Shown: positions 1 to 6,311 of the stretch, piece after piece
Position numbering within the stretch: position 1 is the stretch's first letter
Layout: each line of letters starts with the position of its first letter
Assembly: GCA_002310175.1 (NCBI GenBank)
Contig: DBYG01000066.1
Location: 8,585 to 14,972, forward strand
Direction: 5' to 3'
DNA length: 6,388 nucleotides
Source of the DNA: Bacteroidales bacterium UBA1192
Lineage (GTDB): Bacteria > Bacteroidota > Bacteroidia > Bacteroidales > Bacteroidaceae
Made by a program: the position numbers and the translations under genes
Notes under the pieces: generated by a model
What the model saw: the letters and a program-made list of their open reading frames with translations, nothing else
Database searches by the model: none
Told to the model about the DNA's origin: nothing

Positions 1-248
1 CCCTCGTCGGCATCGTGCTCCAGATGCCCTACATCCGTAATGTTGCGCACGTATCGTACCTTGTAACCTAAGTGCTGCAGGTAGCGGAACAGTATATCGA
101 ATGTTATTGCCGGACGCGCATGACCCAGATGCGGGTCACCATATACGGTAGGACCGCACACATACATTCCCACATGCGGCGGATTTATGGGTTCAAACAA
201 CTCTTTTTTTCTGGTCAGAGTGTTGTAAATTGTCAGTTTGTGTTCCAT
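1..248 (-). CDS. cysS: Cysteinyl-tRNA synthetase, N-terminal 82 codons (3' end outside window)
   Basis: This class I aminoacyl-tRNA synthetase charges tRNA-Cys with cysteine in the cytoplasm. Only the N-terminal part of the catalytic Rossmann domain is present, because the gene runs off the left edge. The translation starts MEHKLTIYNTLTRKKE. It contains the signature 'MYVCGPTVYGDPHLGHARP': Cys31 is the expected first zinc ligand that recognises cysteine, and HLGH (40-43) is the HIGH-type ATP-binding motif. 'RNITDVGHLEHDADE' follows at 68-82, the form I associate with Bacteroidetes CysRS. The ATG at 246-248 lies 2 nt after the ispG stop codon, and the leader has no clear Shine-Dalgarno, so translation is probably coupled to ispG. 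The reading frame is intact to the window edge. The identification is firm; what follows in the rest of the gene cannot be judged. Confidence 0.96.
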   Translation of the reverse strand, partial: MEHKLTIYNTLTRKKELFEPINPPHVGMYVCGPTVYGDPHLGHARPAITFDILFRYLQHLGYKVRYVRNITDVGHLEHDADE

Positions 249-250
249 AA

Positions 251-1627
251 TCAATTGTGTAACGTGTTTTCTATAAGTTCAAGGAGTCGCTCCACAGCAT
301 TCTCCTCGGGGATATTCTTCTCTATGCACTCCTTGCCGCGGTAAAGGCTTATGCGGCCGCGGCCTGCCCCCACGTATCCGAAATCAGCGTCAGCCATCTC
401 TCCAGGACCATTCACAATGCAGCCCATGATGGCTATCTTTACCCCTTTCAGATGTCCGGTGGCGGCTTTTATGCGTGCTATCGTCTCTTCAAGATTATAA
501 AGTGTCCGTCCGCAACCCGGACATGAAATATACTCAGGTTTGCTGAACCTGATACGTGCCCCCTGCAGAATGGCATCCTCGGTGGAACGTATCTGTTCTG
601 CGGGAATATTTGGATTATTCAGTTTCAGGTCACTTGCCCTGCCGTCAATCAGCAGTGCACCGGCATCCATCGCTGCGTGCAGTTGAAAATCCTCAAGCGA
701 ATGGTCTTCGTAATCCAGCTCAAGAGTGCCATTCTCAATCTTTGCCGACGAACGGACTTCTGCACTGGCAGCCGCATAGTCAACCAGTTTGCGTGCTACC
801 GGAATCTCACGCTCGGGAGCCTCGGACAGTGATACACGTATGGTGTCGCCTATACCCTCGGCCAGAAGTCCTCCTATACCTATGGCACTCTTTATCCGGC
901 CGTCCTCGCCCTCTCCGGCCTCTGTCACTCCCAGGTGAATGGGGAATGCCATTCCCTCGCGGTCCATCTCCTTGACCAGCAGGCGTACGGTCTCAATCAT
1001 CACCACCGTATTGCTGGCCTTGATGGAAATCACCACATTCATGAATTCCTGTTCCACACATATACGCAGAAACTCCATGCAGCTCTCCACCATTCCGGCG
1101 GGGGTGTTGCCGTAACGGCTCATAATGCGGTCAGAAAGGGAACCGTGGTTCACGCCTATGCGTATGGCTGTTCCGTGCTCACGGCAAATATTGAGGAACG
1201 GTATAAAACGTTCCCGTATCCGCTTTATCTCCTGCGCATACTCGGCATCGGTATATTCCAGATGTCTGAACGTGCGGGCAGGGTCCACATAGTTGCCTGG
1301 GTTTATACGCACCTTATCCACGATTCGTGCTGCCACATCCGCCACAGCGGGATTGAAATGTACATCGGCCACAAGCGGAGTGCTGTACCCCCGCTCATTC
1401 AGGCCCTCTTTTATGAGGCGCATGTTCTCAGCCTCACGTGTGCCCTGAGTAGTCATGCGAACCAGTTCTCCACCTGCGCTGATGATTCGTATGGCCTGTT
1501 CCATGCACCCCTGGGTATCCATTGTGGATACTGTGGTCATAGACTGGAGGCGAATAGGGTTCTCTCCGCCTATTGCCGTGTTGCCCACCTTGACGCTTAC
1601 AGTTTTCCTACGTCTGTATCCGGACAT
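251..1627 (-). CDS. ispG: 4-hydroxy-3-methylbut-2-en-1-yl diphosphate synthase (IspG/GcpE), with a short middle domain
   Basis: IspG catalyses the penultimate step of the MEP isoprenoid pathway, reducing MEcPP to HMBPP with a [4Fe-4S] cluster. Residues 1-285 form the TIM barrel, with 'NPIRLQSMTTVSTMDT' near the start and 'RIGVNHGSLSDRI' at 156-168. The C-terminal domain (about 363-458) carries the cluster ligands Cys369 and Cys372 (SCPGCGRT) and Cys403 (MGCIVNGPGE), plus Glu410 of the same motif as the usual fourth ligand. Between them, residues about 286-362 are extra relative to the two-domain E. coli enzyme (about 372 aa). They include 'LHAAMDAGALLIDG', which resembles the end of the A* insert in three-domain IspG of plants, Chlamydiae and Bacteroidetes. 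Those proteins, as I recall, are about 600 aa or more, so this 458-aa protein appears to have a much reduced insert. All catalytic residues are present and the frame is open, so it is probably functional. It starts 2 nt after the purE stop and ends 2 nt before cysS. Confidence 0.96.
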   Translation of the reverse strand: MSGYRRRKTVSVKVGNTAIGGENPIRLQSMTTVSTMDTQGCMEQAIRIISAGGELVRMTTQGTREAENMRLIKEGLNERGYSTPLVADVHFNPAVADVAARIVDKVRINPGNYVDPARTFRHLEYTDAEYAQEIKRIRERFIPFLNICREHGTAIRIGVNHGSLSDRIMSRYGNTPAGMVESCMEFLRICVEQEFMNVVISIKASNTVVMIETVRLLVKEMDREGMAFPIHLGVTEAGEGEDGRIKSAIGIGGLLAEGIGDTIRVSLSEAPEREIPVARKLVDYAAASAEVRSSAKIENGTLELDYEDHSLEDFQLHAAMDAGALLIDGRASDLKLNNPNIPAEQIRSTEDAILQGARIRFSKPEYISCPGCGRTLYNLEETIARIKAATGHLKGVKIAIMGCIVNGPGEMADADFGYVGAGRGRISLYRGKECIEKNIPEENAVERLLELIENTLHN

Positions 1628-1629
1628 GC

Positions 1630-2145
1630 TCAGTTGGTCTTATAGCTGTATTTTACCTGTGCCAGTTCCTCGTTGGCCTTTACAATCTTATCCTTTAGTC
1701 CATCCTTTTCAGCGCGTAACCTTCCGGCCAGTCCCTCATCGGAGAGTGACAGGATCTGTGCGGCAAGAATGGCAGCGTTCTGCGCCCCGTTCACACCCAC
1801 TGTGGCCACTGGTATTCCGGGAGGCATCTGGATGATGGAAAGCATGGCGTCCAGTCCATCCAGCATACCTTTGACAGGTACACCTATCACAGGAAGAGTC
1901 GTATTGGCGGCAATTACACCCGGGAGGGCAGCAGCCATTCCCGCAGCCGCAATTATGACTCTGATTCCGCGTCCGGCCGCCCCGCGGGCAAACTCCTCCA
2001 CCTCGGAAGGGGTTCTGTGGGCTGAAAGAGCGTTCATTTCGAACGGAATCTGTAACTTGTCCAGAAAGGTGGCAGCCTTCTCCATGACCGGAAGGTCGGA
2101 AGTACTGCCCATGATAATGCTTACAACTGCTTTCATATCTTTCAT
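1630..2145 (-). CDS. purE: N5-carboxyaminoimidazole ribonucleotide mutase (PurE, class I)
   Basis: PurE makes CAIR from N5-CAIR in de novo purine biosynthesis, normally downstream of PurK; it forms a cytoplasmic octamer in class I enzymes. The 171-aa length fits the family. 'SIIMGSTSDLP' (residues 9-19) is the phosphate- and nucleotide-binding start, and 'SAHRTP' (41-46) carries the catalytic His43. 'IQMPPGIPVATVGVNGAQNAAILAAQIL' begins at residue 105. The segment usually written AAHLPG in class I PurE reads AAALPG here, so residue 73 is Ala instead of His. Overall it is clearly class I: it has HRTP and lacks the HKT of class II. The first ATG (2143-2145) gives MKDMKAVVSI; an internal ATG at codon 4 is equally plausible as the start. 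purK is not in the window. The gene sits 29 nt after rpoN and 2 nt before ispG. Confidence 0.95.
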   Translation of the reverse strand: MKDMKAVVSIIMGSTSDLPVMEKAATFLDKLQIPFEMNALSAHRTPSEVEEFARGAAGRGIRVIIAAAGMAAALPGVIAANTTLPVIGVPVKGMLDGLDAMLSIIQMPPGIPVATVGVNGAQNAAILAAQILSLSDEGLAGRLRAEKDGLKDKIVKANEELAQVKYSYKTN

Positions 2146-2174
2146 TTCGTTATATCAACTATTAATGTGAGACC

Positions 2175-3659
2175 TTAACTTCTTCTCATCCTCCCCACCG
2201 GTATGCCGTTCTGTTCACGGTATTTGGCCACCGTGCGGCGGGCCACCTTGTATCCCCGTTCGGACAGTCGTTCAGCCAGTTGCTCATCGGTGAGCGGTGC
2301 AGCAGGATCCTCACTGTCTATAAGTTCCTTCAGTATCCGGTGTATCTCCTTGACTGACACTTCCTCACCGCTTGTGCTCTTCACTTTGTCGGTAAAGAAG
2401 AATTTCAGAGGGAATGTGCCGAAACCGGTCTGGACATATTTTCCGCTTGTGGCACGGGAAATGGTTGATATGTCATATCCGGTATCGGAGGCAATATCCT
2501 TGAGTACCATAGGCTTGAGTTTAGACTCGTCACCTTCCAGGAAAAACACCCTCTGCCTGTTTATTATGGCCTGCATGGTGCGGGTAAGAGTCTGCTCGCG
2601 CTGCTTTATGGCCTGTATGAATCCGCGGGCTGAATCCAATTTCCGTTTTATGTAGAGCGCTGCATCACGCTGGCTGCTGTTGCCTCCCTTTATCTGGTTC
2701 TCCAACAACTCGGAATACTCACGGCTCACCCTCAGTTCCGGCACATTACTGCTGTTCATCGTAAAACGGATATCCTCGTCATAACTGTCAACCACAAAGT
2801 CAGGAACTATATGCTGACGGTTGCTGCCCACGGATTCGCCTAGTGAACTCCCCGGACGTGGATTAAGCTTAAGCAGTTCATCCATTACAGCCTTCATCCT
2901 TTCAGGACTCAGCTGCAGCCTGGCCTCTATCTTGTCAATACGTTTATGAGTGAACTCGTCAAACATATCGCTTATAACCCTCTCCTGAAGCGCCTTATCC
3001 TCTGAGTCAGGCTTACGCCGGATCTGTATGAGCAGACACTCCTGCAGGTTCCTTGCGCCTATGCCGGCCGGATCAAATTCCTGAATGACCTTGAGGACCT
3101 TATCTATCTCCTCAACGGACGCATCCAGGTTATGGTAGAAAGCCAGGTCATCGGAAATGGATTGCAGGTCCTTGTCCAGTATGCCGTCATTGTCTATGGA
3201 TCCTATAATGTACCGGGCTATCTTCATCTGCCGTTCGTCAAGGTCCTGCTCCCCTAACTGCTCATTCAGTATGTCATAGAACGATACAGTGTCCGATACC
3301 GGAATCTCCGCTATCGGATTCGTGCCTGCAGGGCGTTCGTACCATCCGTCGTCATCATAATCATAGTCAGAGTTGGAATCGTATTCTGAATCACTCTCCC
3401 GGAAAGACTCTTCACCATCCTGGTTCCCGTTCTCGTTATAGTCCGTATCAGGGTCGGTGTCCTGTTCATCAGGGGCAGGAGCTAATCCTGCTTCGTCCAG
3501 AGCCGGGTTGTCATTCAGCTCCATCCTTACCTGTTCCTCAAGCTCCAGCGTGGAGAGAGCAAGCAGTCTGGCCTCCAGCACCTGTTGGGGCGAGAGGGAC
3601 TGAACCTGAACCTGTGACTGGGTCTGGACCTGTGACTGTATGTTGCCAAACTCTGACAT
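2175..3659 (-). CDS. rpoN: RNA polymerase sigma-54 factor (RpoN)
   Basis: Sigma-54 directs core RNA polymerase to -24/-12 promoters and needs an AAA+ enhancer-binding activator to melt DNA. Positions assume the ATG at 3657-3659 (494 aa). Region I (1-56) is glutamine-rich, then 'LSPQQVLEARLLALSTLELEEQV' leads to 'NDNPALDEA', the activator-contact region. Region II (about 61-110) is strongly acidic, with about 20 Asp/Glu in 50 residues. The core-binding domain includes 'FDPAGIGARNLQECLL' (195-210). The DNA-binding domain has 'LKPMVLKDIA', the helix-turn-helix 'ISTISRATSGKYVQTGFGTFPLKFFF' in two parts (397-422), and a perfect RpoN box ARRTVAKYRE (473-482). A longer frame begins with TTG at 3669-3671, overlapping the upstream stop as TTGA. 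I prefer the ATG, which follows GGAG closely, but neither start has ideal spacing. No sigma-54 activator gene is seen here. Confidence 0.96.
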   Translation of the reverse strand: MSEFGNIQSQVQTQSQVQVQSLSPQQVLEARLLALSTLELEEQVRMELNDNPALDEAGLAPAPDEQDTDPDTDYNENGNQDGEESFRESDSEYDSNSDYDYDDDGWYERPAGTNPIAEIPVSDTVSFYDILNEQLGEQDLDERQMKIARYIIGSIDNDGILDKDLQSISDDLAFYHNLDASVEEIDKVLKVIQEFDPAGIGARNLQECLLIQIRRKPDSEDKALQERVISDMFDEFTHKRIDKIEARLQLSPERMKAVMDELLKLNPRPGSSLGESVGSNRQHIVPDFVVDSYDEDIRFTMNSSNVPELRVSREYSELLENQIKGGNSSQRDAALYIKRKLDSARGFIQAIKQREQTLTRTMQAIINRQRVFFLEGDESKLKPMVLKDIASDTGYDISTISRATSGKYVQTGFGTFPLKFFFTDKVKSTSGEEVSVKEIHRILKELIDSEDPAAPLTDEQLAERLSERGYKVARRTVAKYREQNGIPVGRMRRS

Positions 3660-3667
3660 CACTCCGT

Positions 3668-5332
3668 TCAATAGTGGAAGCTGCTACCTCCTATAAACTC
3701 ACGCACGAGTGATGTGGGAGGCAGCTTCTCGCTCGGAATAGTCTTGAAGAGCCTGAGCAGCTCCCTCAGCTGGCTCGCCTTGGCATATTCAGGGCAGTCC
3801 TGCGGGACCTCTGCCAGAATGGGGTCCACCATATCCTTTATCACCGCTATCTCAAACAGCATGGCGGAGTTGAACATCACATCGGCATTCTCCTGATTCG
3901 GGAAAATCCATTTCTCCTCACCGGCACGTACTGAAGGCCAGCGGCTTATGGTGTCACGTGCGGAATATGCACGGTACTTATGGTCGCGTATGATACGGCG
4001 CAGCAACCTGTTGTCAGTGGACGGAATATAGTTATGCTGGTCTATACGTATGCTTGTCAGCGCTGACACGTATATAAGAAATTTCGCCTCGGAAGGAATG
4101 TCAGGCATGAGTTCGGGATTCAGCGCATGTATTCCTTCAATAAGCAGGACATCGTTATCGCCCAGCTGCATCTTGGGATATGTGAATTCCCTTACTCCGC
4201 CTTTCCGGAAATTGAATGTGGGCGGCTGGATTGTCTTGCCCTCCAGAAGATCCTTGAGCTGACTGTTGAAATAGGGCAGGTCAATGGCATAAAGGGATTC
4301 AAAATCATGCTCCCCGTTCTCGTCAAGCGGAGTGTGGTCACGATCCAGGAAATAATCGTCAAGTGAGAGGACCTTGGGTGTAATGCCGTGTGCCAGAAGC
4401 TGTACGGAAAGACGTTTGCTGAATGTGGTCTTTCCTGATGATGAAGGACCTGACACCATTATCAGCTTGAGCCCTTTACCCTCGTTGCGTCTCTCCACAA
4501 TCTTGTCCGCAATATGCACAATTTTCCTTGACTGCAGAGCTTCGGCTATGTTAATCAGCATTGTGGACTCTCCTGCCATTACAGCTTTGTTGAGTTCGCC
4601 CAGAGTGGAGAATCCCAAAATGTTCATCCAGTCATGATGTTCGTTGAAAATACCGAACATCTTGGGTTGAGGAACGAAAGGTTCCAGATGTCCCGGGTTG
4701 TTCCTGTCCGGCAGTCTCAGGAGGACACCGTCGCCCATAGGCTCCAGACCGAACACCTTGAGGCATCCGGTGCTCGGAGGCAGGATCCCGAACAGGAAGT
4801 CAGCCTTTTCCTCCAGCGTATAATATGCCGTGTAAATACGTCCGGTCGTCTCCAGCAGTCTGACCACATCGTCACGTCCCATCCCTTTCATCAGTTCAAT
4901 CACCTCTGAGGTGTGAGCCTTGTGGTGTTCAAACGGGATATTACGTCCTATGATGCTGCCCATGCGCTCGTTTATTGAGGACACAGTGTCATAGTCAACC
5001 TCCCTGTCAATGCTGATCTTGCAATAAATACCTTTGGACACGGCATTTGAAACGCTTACTTTCCCGCCGGGGAACAGTTCGCTTACTGCTTTGGAAAGTA
5101 CAAAAACCAGTCCGAGCGTATAGACCCTTGCACCGAAAGTGTTAGTACCATCCAGAAACTCCACATCGGCATTGTCATATATTCTCTCGGAGAGATTACA
5201 GAGCTTGCCGTTGGCCAGTGCGCACAGCGGACAGCCTTTCAGTTTTATTTCCAACTTGCCGAAAAGCTCCTGGAAGGTAATTCCGGGGTTGGCTTCCACT
5301 GTCCGGGCCAGATTTTTGATATAAATATCCAT
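3668..5332 (-). CDS. Nucleoside kinase: ThrRS-like TGS/SAD N-terminal half fused to a uridine kinase-type P-loop kinase
   Basis: This 554-aa protein joins two halves. Residues about 1-62 resemble a TGS domain ('LANGKLCNLSERIYDNADVEFLD'-like end). About 70-215 resemble the second additional domain of threonyl-tRNA synthetase, with HHKAH at 136-140. Residues 285-554 are a phosphoribulokinase/uridine kinase-type kinase. There the Walker A is GPSSSGKTT (295-303), 'LSLDDYFLDRDHTPLDENGE' (322-341) is the substrate-binding region, and LLIEGIH (396-402) is the Walker B-like strand. The closing 'PPTSLVREFIGGSSFHY' is what I recall for Bacteroidetes nucleoside kinases of this type. Uridine or cytidine phosphorylation is the usual database call, but the true substrate and the role of the N-terminal half are not known to me, so I give no symbol. 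Three cysteines (34, 37, 45) cluster in the TGS-like part. It is the first gene of the leftward operon; its stop is 8 nt from the rpoN ATG. Confidence 0.9.
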   Translation of the reverse strand: MDIYIKNLARTVEANPGITFQELFGKLEIKLKGCPLCALANGKLCNLSERIYDNADVEFLDGTNTFGARVYTLGLVFVLSKAVSELFPGGKVSVSNAVSKGIYCKISIDREVDYDTVSSINERMGSIIGRNIPFEHHKAHTSEVIELMKGMGRDDVVRLLETTGRIYTAYYTLEEKADFLFGILPPSTGCLKVFGLEPMGDGVLLRLPDRNNPGHLEPFVPQPKMFGIFNEHHDWMNILGFSTLGELNKAVMAGESTMLINIAEALQSRKIVHIADKIVERRNEGKGLKLIMVSGPSSSGKTTFSKRLSVQLLAHGITPKVLSLDDYFLDRDHTPLDENGEHDFESLYAIDLPYFNSQLKDLLEGKTIQPPTFNFRKGGVREFTYPKMQLGDNDVLLIEGIHALNPELMPDIPSEAKFLIYVSALTSIRIDQHNYIPSTDNRLLRRIIRDHKYRAYSARDTISRWPSVRAGEEKWIFPNQENADVMFNSAMLFEIAVIKDMVDPILAEVPQDCPEYAKASQLRELLRLFKTIPSEKLPPTSLVREFIGGSSFHY

Positions 5333-5364
5333 ATAATTTATTCAGATTGGTTTTTATCAAGAAA

Positions 5365-5372
5365 CAAAGGTA
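5365..5372 (-). promoter_or_regulatory. Bacteroidetes-type -7 box TACCTTTG for the leftward operon
   Basis: Read on the minus strand this is TACCTTTG, an exact match to the Bacteroidetes primary sigma (SigABfr) -7 consensus TAnnTTTG. It ends 32 nt before the nucleoside kinase ATG, a sensible leader length. I see no good TTTG -33 box about 20 nt upstream; that space is taken by the AT-rich palindrome. It is the only promoter candidate I noted for the five minus-strand genes. Confidence 0.65.
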
Positions 5373-5373
5373 G

Positions 5374-5391
5374 CTATTTTTAAAAAAATAG
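5374..5391. repeat. AT-rich palindrome between the two divergent -7 boxes
   Basis: The sequence CTATTTTTAAAAAAATAG has two perfect 8-nt arms (5374-5381 and 5384-5391) around a 2-nt AA centre. It sits almost centrally between the minus-strand box (5365-5372) and the plus-strand box (5395-5402), where both promoters would be contacted by RNA polymerase. It could be an operator or an UP-like or easily bent A-tract. It could also be a by-product of AT-rich promoter spacing. No regulator can be named. Confidence 0.5.
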
Positions 5392-5394
5392 TCC

Positions 5395-5402
5395 TAACTT
5401 TG
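5395..5402 (+). promoter_or_regulatory. Bacteroidetes-type -7 box TAACTTTG for the FKBP gene
   Basis: TAACTTTG matches the Bacteroidetes -7 consensus TAnnTTTG exactly. It ends 39 nt before the FKBP ATG (5442), giving a leader of roughly 30-35 nt that is A-rich and lacks a Shine-Dalgarno, as is common in this phylum. A canonical -33 TTTG is not visible at the expected distance. The box is 22 nt from the divergent minus-strand box, so the two promoters must overlap. Confidence 0.7.
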
Positions 5403-5441
5403 CAGCTCTGAAAATGTACATAAACCAAAAATAACGTCAGA

Positions 5442-6293
5442 ATGAAAAAAATCAATCTTTTGGCAGCAATCGTGGCAGTAGTCATGATGTCTGCCTGTGG
5501 TAGTTCAATACCCGGCAAGGTGGTTATGAACGATGCAGTTGACACTGTTTCATATTCAATCGGTATGGGACGCGCCGTCCGTGCCTACAAGAACCAGCTT
5601 ATTCAGTCAGGCATTGACTCAACCGTAATGAAATCATTCGTCAAGGGTTTCCTGGATGCAGCCAAGAATGCCGATGACCAGGCCAAACTTGCTTACAGCA
5701 TAGGCTATGAGATTGGTGTCAGTGAGATGAGTGAGGCATACGAGGGACTCAACGGCCAGATGTTCGGACAGGACAGCGGTACTGAATTCAACAGGAACAA
5801 CTATCTTAAGGGATTCGTTGACGGTATGCTCAGTAACTGGGATGTCATGTCATTTGAGGAGGCCGACGAGACTTCCAACCGTCTGTATGAATACTTCAGT
5901 GAACTGCAGTTCGTGCAGAACCGCACTGAAGGTGAGGAGTTCCTTGCCAAGAAGGAGAAAGAGGAAGGTGTGAAGAAGACTGAAAGCGGTCTGCTCTACA
6001 AGGTCCTGAAAGAGGGAACCGGCCCCAAACCCACATTAGAGAGCAGGGTCAATGTAATCTACCGCGGTTCCCTTGTCTCGGGTAAGGTGTTCGATGATTC
6101 GAAAGGTTCCACCCGCAGTTTCGGTCTGACACAGGTTATACCGGGCTGGAGCGAAGGCCTTCAGCTTATGAACGCTGGTTCCAAGTATGAGTTCTACATA
6201 CCTTATGACCTTGCCTATGGTGAACGCAACAACGGTGAGATTCCTCCCTATTCAGCACTGATATTCGAGGTTGAGCTGGTCAGCTTCGAGTAA
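5442..6293 (+). CDS. FKBP-type peptidyl-prolyl cis-trans isomerase, predicted lipoprotein
   Basis: This protein catalyses proline cis-trans isomerisation and probably acts as a folding factor in the periplasm. MKK followed by a hydrophobic stretch and 'MMSAC' gives a type II signal with Cys19 as the lipidated residue; Met at -3 is slightly off consensus. The residues after Cys19 (GSSIPGK) lack the acidic surface-export signal of Bacteroidetes lipoproteins, so a periplasm-facing anchor is likely. Residues about 34-155 form the FKBP_N helical dimerisation region, containing two similar units (YSIG...KGF at 38-70 and 85-125). A charged linker (161-180) leads to FKBP_C (about 182-283). There the usual active-site positions are seen: Tyr207, Phe217, Asp218, Phe227, Val232-Ile233, Trp236, Tyr259, Ile267 and Phe275. 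Gln231 replaces the Glu common in FKBP12. It resembles FkpA/Mip. It is a single-gene unit with its own promoter and terminator. Confidence 0.94.
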   Translation: MKKINLLAAIVAVVMMSACGSSIPGKVVMNDAVDTVSYSIGMGRAVRAYKNQLIQSGIDSTVMKSFVKGFLDAAKNADDQAKLAYSIGYEIGVSEMSEAYEGLNGQMFGQDSGTEFNRNNYLKGFVDGMLSNWDVMSFEEADETSNRLYEYFSELQFVQNRTEGEEFLAKKEKEEGVKKTESGLLYKVLKEGTGPKPTLESRVNVIYRGSLVSGKVFDDSKGSTRSFGLTQVIPGWSEGLQLMNAGSKYEFYIPYDLAYGERNNGEIPPYSALIFEVELVSFE

Positions 6294-6311
6294 TCCAGCC
6301 AGTTGCATTAT

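Noticed and set aside
935..1645. Long plus-strand open frame (236 codons) opposite ispG
   Set aside because: It is antisense to a clear ispG, has no recognisable domain and is histidine-rich in a way that reflects the opposite-strand codons.
1673..2170. Plus-strand open frame (165 codons) opposite purE
   Set aside because: Its Ala/Ser/Pro-rich translation mirrors purE on the other strand; no promoter or family match is seen.
5414..5434. Tiny upstream ORF (MYINQK) in the FKBP leader
   Set aside because: The ATG would lie only a few bases after the likely transcription start, with no ribosome-binding sequence; a chance ORF in an A-rich leader is more likely.
5357..5545. Minus-strand ORF of 62 codons spanning the divergent promoter region
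   Set aside because: It covers both promoter boxes and the antisense of the FKBP signal peptide; its hydrophobic stretch is explained by those AT-rich and hydrophobic codons.
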